Source: Thecamonas trahens ATCC 50062
Taxonomy: Eukaryota > Apusozoa > Apusomonadida > Apusomonadidae
Assembly: GCF_000142905.1 (NCBI RefSeq)
Contig: NW_013657648.1
Coordinates: 26,272 to 90,271, forward strand
Reading direction: 5' to 3'
Length of the DNA: 64,000 nucleotides
Below are positions 46,701 through 55,128 of this stretch, in pieces. A program made the translations under genes and the position numbers. Each line of letters starts with the position of its first letter. The stretch's first letter is position 1. Below the pieces are notes generated by a model that saw nothing but the letters and a program-made list of their open reading frames with translations, was not told the DNA's origin and made no database searches.

Positions 46701-46828
46701 TCCAGGCAAGCGTTCAGGTGTGCGTTGAAGACAGCGGCAGCGGTTGCTTTGGAAGCGCCGTGAGGAGGGGTGACCGCCACACCACAGACAAAGCACATGC
46801 GGACGTCATCATGGGAAGAAGTAGACAT
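43706..46828 (-). CDS. F-box protein with zinc-binding motifs and multi-pass membrane tail
   Basis: 1040 residues in one frame. N-terminus: a UBZ4/Rad18-like C2HC motif (CFVCG, then FNAHLNACL). A second four-cysteine motif near residue 205-245 (CPGCDEV to CDAC). A long charged, disordered middle. Then an F-box near residue 576 (VVDLPVELLLEIFKWLRPEDLG, VCHTWRIVAMDEVLWRRY). After a helical arginine-rich stretch come eight or so hydrophobic helices between about 700 and 960, with repeated LDGSI/LDGLL plus W-x-VV-x-x-P pattern (SIDLTWNVVFSPLYAALG, LLNWHWAVVLIPTYIAEL) like TMEM185/FAM11 proteins. By family logic the F-box binds Skp1 in an SCF ubiquitin ligase, which here would be anchored to a membrane. 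The TMEM185 link is inference. Confidence 0.7.
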   Translation of the reverse strand: MSTSSHDDVRMCFVCGVAVTPPHGASKATAAAVFNAHLNACLDDASRAEPAAASTAAASVPVAALPVTAVVVATAAADAEPSASDDSAELDRSGATTGAAGTTGAAAATGATVAGNNAAAGKDAVEAEVPPASPLRQRLMVPRSPVDYIELSYDANGVLLPPPPPIARLLNKAELMSLKAERKAARMERRRQRRIARNENLVAAVRRGKHVACPGCDEVKSFRDYVFTLGDKSGRFRCDACIAAGIKAYDPSDALGSSESSGLQVNEVELAVSSPPAPASAQQQELLRHTPDSSDYDSSEEDVFTSSTSSLDGVSAVAALKDDDAVFAGPSEEAVRGNHGVRFVAHRGKVQELLFGIKPTTSGMKRLRGRRRVPRRPPSSTAGATRARDIVRQQARLLRQIERQHAGISTDSESSAKSISVYSTSSMVTPHGDAALEFALLDDQDAWTYETYSLPEEEKGELGSLSLQDQREEEYFARRLFFAKVAASTLTHFDGGWLGPGVSMSSVTARPPLTPRGYWYGAKTGGRKKRRTERDTGAAATGKGKEEADEPTSDEYDEVADLRVPSWAASGEATVVDLPVELLLEIFKWLRPEDLGRAVFVCHTWRIVAMDEVLWRRYAASAEFEATSSALLARNVTPGWRAKLPGEPCYHYVLTIRAREARAEREERNSMARRAILNARNDRSQQIQRAQIVRSDALGQTGISCYSLVVAMAVVAFTVLLALQLDGSIDLTWNVVFSPLYAALGVLFITLCCGYALPDVDVDEAGTMCCFGLVLLFVAIPFVFIACKLDGLLNWHWAVVLIPTYIAELPVAALVLLAFAEVVDDMLYEGGWDSFFKSACALFFILTFGVMIASNVLVTLFIEGQLAPSTTIWEVFSPFFVQSGLWLIGGLMMCCYQSIDGYWDFPLEAVMAVLGIVAYATMMVVLVAAYSVGAISSFFYVLIPIYIVACAPFSAVCVLWIRSLKRIVPASMRLSRARESLRVFDRDMEQGRTPWGHVGGASGGERRGSIAMIPSWPVPQHRASLSDFGAASSSMSTSSW

Positions 46829-47134
46829 GATGGTTGGCCTTGCCCTGTCCTCACTCGACTTGCTCCGTCGTCACTTCAGCCTCTCGTCGTACACTGACAA
46901 AGCCGCCGAGTCGAGGCGCAGCAGCCGTCCGAGAGTTGGCTGTTACTGGCATTGAGTGACTCGAGACGGCGAGAATGGAAACAGGCTTCCGCCCAAACGG
47001 GCTGGGACGGGTGGGCGGGTGTGCTCAGCTCAGCTCACCGTGCATCCACCACCGCATGCTCTGGATATTCATTTATCACGGCCAGTGTGCCAGGCAGCGC
47101 CCACGCGCCCACACACAAGCCATCGATCATGCGT
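46829..47134. other. Intergenic region, no gene seen
   Basis: Between the MCM7 stop codon and the F-box gene start, both on the minus strand. Mixed sequence without recognisable motifs; presumably the MCM7 3' UTR and the F-box promoter. Confidence 0.4.
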
Positions 47135-49824
47135 CTACGAGACAAAGGTGATGGTGGAACGATCAGAGGAGATGGTCCACACGCCGATGTCGGCGTACTC
47201 GTCCATGACGTCGTCGAGGAGGGCGGCGGTGTAGCCCTTGGCGATGACGAGCGGGAGGATGTCGTCGTAGCGGAGCGTCTGCGAGTGGCCGCGGCGGGCG
47301 TCCTCGTCGCGGATGATGGTGTAGATGGCTGACTTGGGGTCAAGACCCGACGAGCTGCTCGAGTCCGAGGTGAGCGAGGCCTTCGACATGTGCATGAGGC
47401 GGACAGCCTCATCGACGTCGGGCTTGGTCACGACGTCGGCAAAGCGGAGGCGGGCAAGCGCCTGCGCCAGGCGGAGGACGCCGAGCAGGGTCCGCGCCGA
47501 CGTGTGGCCGTGGAGCTCCTTGCGGCGGGCCTCGTTCTCGCGCATGCCAACGTACGTCGAGACAACGTACGACGCAAGGTCGTCGGGCACCACCGGGTTG
47601 CACTCGCGCGCCCTCGCCACGTACGCCCGGATAAGCGCTGGGTCGTACGGCTCAAAGTCGAGCGGCGGTGCCTTGGCCTCGCGATGGACGTAGCAAATGT
47701 GCTGCGCAAGGAGCTGGTCCTTGTCGACGTCGGGCGTGTCGAGGAGGAGGAAGACAAGGTCGAACCGCGAGAGCAGCGCGGCAGGCAGGTTGATGTTCTC
47801 CGTCGGCGAGAGCCGCCGGTTGTACCGGCCCATCACCGGGTTAGCCGCCGCCAGAATCGACGTCCGCGCATTGAGCGTAGTGATGATGCCGGCCTTGGCA
47901 ATCGAAATCGTCTGCTGCTCCATGACCTCGTGGATGGCCGTCCGGTCCGACTCGTCCATCTTGTCAAACTCATCGATGCAGCAAACGCCCATGTCGGCCA
48001 GGACCAACGCGCCGCCCTCCAACGAGACCTCGCCAGTTGTCTTGTCGCGGATGACGGCTGCGGTGAGACCGACGCCGGACGAGCCCTTGCCTGTTGTATA
48101 CACCCCACGCGGCGTCAGCCGCGAAATGTACTTGAGCAGCTGCGACTTGGCCACACCCGGGTCGCCCATGAGGCACACGTTGAGCTCGCCGCGGATCTTC
48201 ATCGAGTTGCGCACGTTGCGCGAGACGCCGCCCACCAGCAGGAGCAGGAGCGCCTTTTTCACGTCCTCCATGCCGAAAATCTCCGGTGCAATCGACTTGG
48301 CCAGCTTGGAGTACACCGCAGAGTCGGCCGCAAGCGTCGCCACCGCGTCGTCAGACACGGCGTCCTTGGCCGTCTCGGCGTACGACTTTTGGTCTTGGTC
48401 ATGTGCATGGCCTCCACAAACGTGTCAGCCACAAGCCCGGCTCGGATCTGCCGGAACCCGGTGTACGAGATCGGGAGGAAGATGCCGGTGACCTCGACCG
48501 TGTCGCCCGCCGTCGCAACACGCGTGAGCGAGCCCTTGAGGTGGATGGTGATCGACCGCGGGACATGGCCCACAGGCACCTGCGACGACAGCTCCTGCAG
48601 CCGCATCTCCTGGAACTTGACAAACTTGGACCCGCGCGTTTGCATGTACAGCTTGCCGCGCGTGTTGTTTGCCCGACACCGCTCCGAAGGGCACTGTGCC
48701 ACAGGCATAAACGTCCGCCCGGTCACCTCCTGGTAAATCTCAAACCCGCACACGTCGCACGTGTACGTCGCCACCTGGATGAGCGGCTTAACCTCGGTGA
48801 TCCGCGTCACCACCCCAGAGAGCGTGATGAGTGACCCGATCTGCTCCGCCCCGGCCTCGCGGATCCCCATTACCTCCTTCTTGGACGGCGGGATGAACCG
48901 CAGCTCGTACCTCCGCCGCATCGCTGGCGGAAACTCGGGTACAGACGGCCCGGCGCCGTCGTCGCCACCAGCTCCACCAGCTCCACCGCCGGCCCCGCCA
49001 GCCGCGCTCCCGCCAGCTGCGTTTGCCCGCTCCCGCCGCTGATGCATGAGCACATCCACAATGTCGGCGTCCTCCACATTAGCCGTCGGCTCCGGCAACA
49101 CCTCGTCGATGGCCTCCTGGAAGAGAGTGAGGTACCGGGCGGTGTTGTGCGCCACTGCATCCGCCAGCCCGGTGTTTCCACCCGTGAACTCCATCAGATC
49201 CTCCAACGAGACATTGACCTCGCGGGTCTCCCTGTTCGCCACCGCTTGCAGCACCGCCATGTAGTGTGGCGGGTCGCTCGGCTGCGCCGTTGCCGGTCGA
49301 AAGTTGAGCACAAAGTCCTTGACCGTCGCTGCACACGCACCCCGTCACCCACCACCCCGCATCGTCCGTCAACCCACACCGTCCGTCAACCCGCACCGTC
49401 CGTCCGCCCGTCGACCGTTTCCGCGTTGTCACCCGCTCGACCCGTGAGTGACGACCAGACCAGTCCGTGCCCCATCACGCCCCCATGACACAGAGAGAGA
49501 GAGGGGGAGAGGAGGGAGGGAGGGAGAAGGAAGGGGGGGAGGAGAAGGCGGAGGGGGGGGGGGGAGGGGGAGGAGGTGGGGGGGGGCAGTGGCGGAGGCG
49601 GAGGCCAAAGAAAATTCAGTTGCCCTGGATGGGACATTCTCCGTCACCTCACGGGAGGGGGGGGGGGGGGAGGGGAGGGGAGGGGGGAGGGGGGGACGGG
49701 GAAGGGGGATGGAGTGGGAATAGAGGGGAGAGAGAGAGGGTAAAGAGTGTGGCATATGTATGGGGGGTGAGTCGGTGAAGGACGTACCCTTGTCGGACAC
49801 GTAGTCCCGCCGTGAAGACGCCAT
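47135..49824 (-). CDS. MCM7: DNA replication licensing factor MCM7 (frame break)
   Basis: Subunit of the MCM2-7 replicative helicase. Exon 1 is 49788..49824 ([12 protein letters not shown] plus one base, GTACGT donor). Exon 2 is 47135..49328 after a gtgcag acceptor, giving [11 protein letters not shown], which matches the human MCM7 start. The intron is 459 bp and polypurine/pyrimidine-rich. About 743 residues. Zinc motif CDVCG to CPSERC; Walker [10 protein letters not shown]; Walker B CIDEFDKM; arginine finger [19 protein letters not shown]; ends [15 protein letters not shown], as MCM7 does. The frame breaks at a run of four A on the minus strand (48387-48390, plus-strand TTTT). A fifth A would read [14 protein letters not shown] without interruption. 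Confidence 0.93.
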
Positions 49825-50473
49825 GGCTGGTGTGAGTGGCGTGTTGCTGCTCTCGCCATTTGCTGTAGATTCTGCGCTGCTCACCGGCTGCTCCCCAGCT
49901 GCTCGCCAGGCAAACCGGCTTCCACGACCTGATTCAACAGCAAGTGGTGAGGTCGGCTGCTCGGGCTGTCTTCGTCATGGGTCCTCGTCATGGTACGTGC
50001 TCTAATACCATCGAGCAAGTCGTCATCTCGCTCGTGAAGGCGCTGGCAGCCAGCTCATGCACACCATCGTCGACCCATCACCCAAAGCAAAACACCCCAT
50101 ATCCACCCATCCGCCCCATCCCCACCTCCCTCCTCCTCCCCCTCCTATCCCCCAACCCAACCCAACCCATCGTCATCATCATCTCCATCCCCATTACCAT
50201 CCCCATCACCATCGCCACAACCTCTAAAAACAATCCACACCAATAAGAGGGCACATTTTGAGCGACAAAAACCCGCCACAGCCACAGCCGCAAGCACACA
50301 CACCCCCCCTTCCTCCCACCACCACCCACCACCACCACCACCACCACCACACCCTTACCGCTCGCACTCCTCCTCCTCCTCCTCTACACACACTCCTCCC
50401 ACACTACCACCTTCACACACATACACACACCCTCCCCTCCCCCCCCCTTTCCCCTCTCTCTCACTTCAACACC
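49825..50473. other. Divergent intergenic region, no gene seen
   Basis: Lies between the MCM7 and CK2alpha-like start codons. It has CCAACCCAACC-type and CAT-rich short repeats (50140-50215), CCA/CAC triplet repeats (50310-50350) and a C-rich tract just before the CK2alpha ATG. It probably holds both promoters. Confidence 0.45.
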
Positions 50474-51933
50474 ATGTCGTCGAGCGACAATGGGAGCTCG
50501 TTGTCAGAGCCGCGCGGAGAGGCCGAGCTGTACAGGGATGCGTCGGTCGATCGTCCCAAGGAGTGGTTCGACTGGGAGTCGCTCAACCTCGCATGGTCTG
50601 AGCCCGAGCCGTATCACGTCATTACCAAGCTCGGAAGAGGCCACTTTGGCGAGGTCTTCTCTGCCATTGATGTCCGCAAGGAAGCCGCTCTTCGCAAGAA
50701 GTTTGCCTCGGCCGCTGGCTCGGCTGCTGGCTCGGGCCCGTCGGTCTCGGACAAGGTCGAGAGTGGGCGTAGCGCCAAGGGCAAGGGCGTGGACGATGAC
50801 GACGAGAACGAGAGTGCAGCGAGCACGGAGAAGGCCGGAGCGGGAGGTGCGGAAACACTTAGCCTGCCGGCAGAGGCAGAGGCCGAGCTGCTGACAAAGT
50901 CGACGGTGGTGATCAAGGTGCTCAAGCCGGTCCAGTTGTCGATCATCAAGCGCGAGATCAAGTTTCTCACCAACCTCCGGCGTGGGACAAACATCATCAA
51001 GCTGTTGGATCTTGTGGAGAACCCGCTGACGGCGCAAAAGTCGCTCATCTTTGAATATGTCGACACGCCCGACTTTAAGAAGATGTACGCGGGCTTCTCC
51101 GACCACGAGGTCCGGTTTTACATGTACCAGCTCCTCCTCGCCCTCGACTACACCCACTCCAAGGGTGTCATCCACCGCGACATCAAGCCGCACAATGTGC
51201 TCATTGATCCAGTCCGCAAAACGCTCCGCCTCATCGACTGGGGCCTCGCCGCCTTTTACAATCCCGGCCAGCGGTTCCGCAAGTTCCCCGGAACCCGCGT
51301 GTTCAAGGCGCCCGAAATGCTGATGCAGTACTCAAGGTATGACTATGCCGTTGATATGTGGTCGTTTGGCGCCATGATGGCCGGCATCGTCTTCAAGAAG
51401 CATCCTGTCTTCAAGGGCCGCAAGGAGAACATCAACGTTCTTGTCGCCATCGTCAAGCTCATGGGCTCGGACGGCCTCTTCGACTTTGTCGACAAATATG
51501 GCGTCCGCCTCCGCGACGAATGGGACGAGAAGCTCGAGGGCTACGAGGGCTCGACTTGGGACTCTCTCGTCACCCGCAAGAACAAGTCCCTTGCCGTCGC
51601 CGACGCCATCGACCTCCTCTCTGGCATTCTTGTCTACGACCACGAGCACCGCCTCAACGTCCGCGAGGCCATGGACCACCCGACTTTGATCCTGTTCGCG
51701 ACGAGTGTGAGGACCATGCCCGCCTGGCAGGCACCGTCGCTCACCGCCGCGGCATCCCGCCCGAGGGCACAAACTCGGGCTCCTCCGACGAAGACTTTAT
51801 GGCCATCTCGGACGGCGGCGCCCACAACTCGGTCCCGGCCGGAGCCACCCCGCTCACCGGCACCTCCCGCAACGGCTCCGACCTCTCCTCGTCCTCGGAC
51901 GCCCAGCTGGGCTCGTCACGTTCGCCGGCATGA
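50474..51933 (+). CDS. Casein kinase II catalytic subunit-like kinase (frame break)
   Basis: Serine/threonine kinase closest to CK2alpha, about 486 residues. Support: NLAWSEPEPYHVITKLGRG, IIKREIKFLTNLRRGTNIIKLLD, SLIFEYVDTPDFKKMY, catalytic loop HRDIKPHN, the CK2-specific DWG in RLIDWGLAAFYNPGQ, YDYAVDMWSFGAMMAGI, and DHEHRLNVREAMDHP. Differences from standard CK2alpha: an insert of about 65 residues rich in acidic and serine residues splits the early N-lobe; the lysine-rich substrate-recognition cluster after ILKPV is reduced (KPVQLSIIKRE); and the activation segment reads RKFPGTRVFKAPEML. Just after MDHP one base is missing at the CCC at 51679-51681; the new frame continues DFDPVRDECED and ends SSSDAQLGSSRSPA. 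It may be a divergent CK2alpha paralogue. Confidence 0.82.
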
Positions 51934-52000
51934 CCTCGGATGCGTCATTGAACACAACCTGGCCGTCAGTCCCCTTGTATGTATGTAGCACGCGCCGTCT

Positions 52001-53236
52001 TTACTCGTCGTCGTCCGAGAACACAATCGCACCCTTGGTCCGCGCGCCCACGGTAATGGCCTGAGCCGTCAGCTCGGCCCGCTTGCGCAGCGCCTCGGCG
52101 CCCTGCTCGGCCGCACTCATCTTCTTGCCCTTGCGCCGCTTGGGCATCCGCCGAGCCGAGACCTCGGCCGGTGCCTCCGCGTCGTCATTCTCGCCCCGAG
52201 TGCCGCTCTTGGCCTTGGCCTTGGTCTTGCTCTCGCTCCGCTTGCGCTTCCGCGATGGCGTCGCTGCATCATTTGCCTCGACCTTGGCCTTGCCATCGTT
52301 CTTGGCCTTGCCATCGTTCTTGGCCTTGGCCTTGGCTTCGCCCGGTGCGGCCTCTTCAGACTCGCCAAACAGCCGCTTCTGCCGCCGCGCCCACTCCTTG
52401 GCCTGCCATCCGGTCAGCTGCTCCGGCTCCTGGTCCGGATCCATAAAGAACGGATCCGAGGTGACCGAGGCCCGCGGCCGCGGCGGGCGCGAGCCGTACG
52501 CGTGCGCCTCGTCGTCGTCGCCGACCTCGTCGCCCTCCTTGGGCACCGGCTTGCCCTTGTCATCAAACTCGTACGCCTCGAGCTTGCCACTGCTGATGGC
52601 GTCCATGATCGATGCACGGATGCCCGCCATCGTTGTCTCGTGCTCGGCCAGGTTCGCAACCGAGAGGTTCTTGCCCGGAAAGACGCTGATGTACTCGCGC
52701 TCGTGGAAGGGGAAATGCATGACGACCTGGTACATCTCAACCAGGTCCGCCACCTTGGCTGCCGCTGCAGCCTTGGCCTCCTCGTCGTCGCCGGCCTCTG
52801 CCGTCTTGCGGGCCTTGTACGCCTGCTTGACCTTGCGCATCAGCCTCCGACGATCAAAGAACCGCACCCTCCGTGCCGCCAGGATCCGATCCTTGGTCTC
52901 CTCGGCCTTCTTCCGCTCCTCACGCATCTCCTCCAGCAGCGCCAGCTCTTCCTTCTTGGCCGCCACAAGCTCGGGCGGCAGATTGGGCCTGCTCAGCAGC
53001 CGCTTGATATCGCGCATCTTCTTCTGCGTCCCTCCCCTCGGCCAGTTGTTGTACCCACCATAGCCACCACCACGGCCACCACCACGACCACCGCCACGTC
53101 CACCACGACCACGTCCACCACTCCAGCCGCGACCACCACCGCCACCACCGCGACCCCGACCACGACCACCGCCAGCGGCACCTCGTCCCCGACCCCGGCC
53201 ACGACCACCGCCACGACCTCTACCAGGACCAGACAT
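52001..53236 (-). CDS. EFG1-like rRNA processing protein with RGG tail
   Basis: Predicted nucleolar factor for 18S rRNA maturation. 411 residues. The first 70 are almost pure arginine-glycine ([24 protein letters not shown]), an RNA-binding and methylation-prone RGG region at the N-terminus. Next comes the EFG1 core: KKMRDIKRLLSRPNLPPEL, a coiled coil of about 40 residues, RRVRFFDRRRLMRKVKQA and the FPFHEREYISVFP stretch. The C-terminal half is charged with several KRKR-type nuclear signals, ending VFSDDDE. Yeast Efg1 lacks a large RGG block, so the fusion of RGG and EFG1 domain is a variation. It converges on the CK2alpha-like gene with 67 bp between stops. Confidence 0.78.
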   Translation of the reverse strand: MSGPGRGRGGGRGRGRGRGAAGGGRGRGRGGGGGGRGWSGGRGRGGRGGGRGGGRGGGYGGYNNWPRGGTQKKMRDIKRLLSRPNLPPELVAAKKEELALLEEMREERKKAEETKDRILAARRVRFFDRRRLMRKVKQAYKARKTAEAGDDEEAKAAAAAKVADLVEMYQVVMHFPFHEREYISVFPGKNLSVANLAEHETTMAGIRASIMDAISSGKLEAYEFDDKGKPVPKEGDEVGDDDEAHAYGSRPPRPRASVTSDPFFMDPDQEPEQLTGWQAKEWARRQKRLFGESEEAAPGEAKAKAKNDGKAKNDGKAKVEANDAATPSRKRKRSESKTKAKAKSGTRGENDDAEAPAEVSARRMPKRRKGKKMSAAEQGAEALRKRAELTAQAITVGARTKGAIVFSDDDE

Positions 53237-53801
53237 TGATGGTATGGATTGGTTTGGTTATGTGTACGAGAGCTACCTAGTCAACCCAGTCACGTCTCCT
53301 CAGTAGCAACCGAAGAGTGTGGTGAGGTGGGTGTGGATGCCTATGCCTTGCCCCGCCGCCTTCCTCCCCCACCCCCACCCCATTCGGTCTCTGCTGTGTC
53401 GGATGGATGGATGGTTGGATGGGTGGAGAGAGTGGACCGGGGGGGGGGGGGGGTGGGGGGGGAAGGGGGATGGGTAAAGGGCACTGGGTTGGTGCGNNNN
53501 NNNNNNNNNNNNNNNNNNNNNNNNNNNNNNNNNNNNNNNNNNNNNNNNNNNNNNNNNNNNNNNNNNNNNNNNNNNNNNNNNNNNNNNNNNNNNNNNGGGG
53601 AAAGAGGATGAGATGGATGGGTAGGTAAACGTGTGAGGAAGGAGGTGGTGTGTGCTGATGGGGAGGATGCTCAGGCGATGGAGTGGTAGAGGTGGTTGAT
53701 GTACGGGGGGGGGGGGAGGGGACAGGGGAGGGGAGGAGGAGGAGGAGGGTGATCAGAGCTGCGGAGGACGACACCGACAACCACACTCCCCTCTCCATAC
53801 A

Positions 53802-53832
<31 letters not shown>

Positions 53833-53912
53833 AACATACCACACATATTCTCGCACATACATACTCGTACGCTCAAGTATACAATTATATAGACATATAA
53901 CGCACGCCAACC
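53237..53912. other. Divergent intergenic region with assembly gap (53497-53596)
   Basis: Between EFG1 and RRP40 start codons. It contains a G-run (53439-53453), exactly 100 N (usual for a gap of unknown size), GA- and G-rich sequence, a (CA)n run at about 53798-53832, and an AT-rich segment attatatagacatata at 53884-53899 directly before the RRP40 ATG. Confidence 0.6.
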
Positions 53913-54746
53913 ATGGTCAAGGAACTCCCTGAGGCGGTGGGCTCGGTGGTCTCGCCCGGTCAGGTCGTGGGTAAGCTCGACGACGCCTCGCTCCGGCTTG
54001 GCTTTGGCCTGCTGCAGGACGGCAAGAAGGTGAAGGCGACCAAGGCGGGTGTCTTGCGCATTGCTGGTGGCAGGGTGGTGCGCAAGCGAGTGGCGAATGA
54101 CGGCAAAGAGGGCAAGGGCAAGAGCGAGGCCGGCGCATCATCAGAGACCGAGACGAGCGAGAACAAGGCCGTGGTGGTGATCAAGAAGGATAGCCCGACC
54201 GCGACCATCATATTCTGGGTGGATGCGGCGCAGAAGCGGTACGTGCCGGCGCGGGAGGATGCGGTGGTTGGCGTGGTCACCGCGCGGCGCGGCGAGAACT
54301 ACGACGTCGATCTGGGCTCAGCCTTTCCGGCTGCGCTCTCGCTGCTGGCCTTTGAGGGCGCGACCAAGCGCAATCGCCCGCAGCTGGAGGTCGGCGACCT
54401 GGTGTACGCGCGGGTGACGCTGGCGGACAAGGATATGGATCCGGAGCTCGAGTGCGTCGATGCCAAGGGCAAGTCAGCTGGCTACGGCCCGCTTGCCGAC
54501 GGGTATGTGGTCAACACCTCGCTCTCGCTCGTCCGGCGACTGTTCAATCCCAAATGTGCAGTCCTGGCTGCACTCGGTGCTCGCCTCCCGTTCGAAGTGG
54601 CGCTGGGCCTCAACGGGCGGGTCTGGATCGACTCGGCGAGTCCGCTCCATACCATTGTCATCGCCAATGCCATCCTCAACTCGGAGTTTCTCACCGATGC
54701 CGAGGTCACCGTCATGGTCAACCGCCTCCTGGCCAAGCTTGGTTAA
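53913..54746 (+). CDS. RRP40: Exosome complex component RRP40 (EXOSC3)
   Basis: S1/KH cap subunit of the RNA exosome, which guides RNA for 3'-5' processing and decay in nucleus and cytoplasm. 277 residues in one frame. Conserved features: N-terminal domain with LGFGLLQDGKKVKATKAGVLR, S1 domain with WVDAAQKRYVPAREDAVVG and DVDLGSAFPAALS, the signature FEGATKRNRPQLEVGDLVYA, KDMDPELECVD, and a KH domain with LGLNGRVWIDS carrying the GxNG loop. An acidic/lysine insert (about residues 65-90) separates the first strands from the S1 domain. Length and order follow human EXOSC3. Confidence 0.93.
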   Translation: MVKELPEAVGSVVSPGQVVGKLDDASLRLGFGLLQDGKKVKATKAGVLRIAGGRVVRKRVANDGKEGKGKSEAGASSETETSENKAVVVIKKDSPTATIIFWVDAAQKRYVPAREDAVVGVVTARRGENYDVDLGSAFPAALSLLAFEGATKRNRPQLEVGDLVYARVTLADKDMDPELECVDAKGKSAGYGPLADGYVVNTSLSLVRRLFNPKCAVLAALGARLPFEVALGLNGRVWIDSASPLHTIVIANAILNSEFLTDAEVTVMVNRLLAKLG

Positions 54747-55128
54747 ACTACCCCCCCCCCATGACTGTACTACTACCATACCCGTCGTCTACGGCATCGA
54801 CGGCATCGACGGCATCGACAACAACAAACATGGTGAGACGAAAAAAAGCGAACGATTGCACCAACAACTGATAACAGCTGATTCAGAGTATTGTCTGTCT
54901 GGAAAGGCGGGAAAAAAGGGGTCAAAGCCAAACAAACGGCGGAAGCAGGCAACAGCCAGCAGCCAACGAACGGCCACCAACGGGGACCGCCACCTCCCGC
55001 CCGCCCTTGCCACGGCTGCCCCGTCTGCGACCACCACCACCACCACCACCACCACCACCACTCCACCACCCACTACTACCCCCCCCCCCCCCCACACACA
55101 CACACACACACATACTGCTCTCCTGGCA
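54747..55128. other. Intergenic region, no gene seen
   Basis: It carries (CGGCAT)-like short repeats near 54790-54820, a CAC triplet array (55030-55065), a C-run and a (CA)n run just before the SPEF2 ATG. The large frame that runs through this region belongs to SPEF2 only from 55129 onward. Confidence 0.5.

Noticed and set aside
54460..55128. Upstream 223-codon extension of the SPEF2 frame
   Set aside because: It overlaps the RRP40 gene in another frame and then reads through simple repeats. The CH domain begins directly after the ATG at 55129, which fits known SPEF2 starts.
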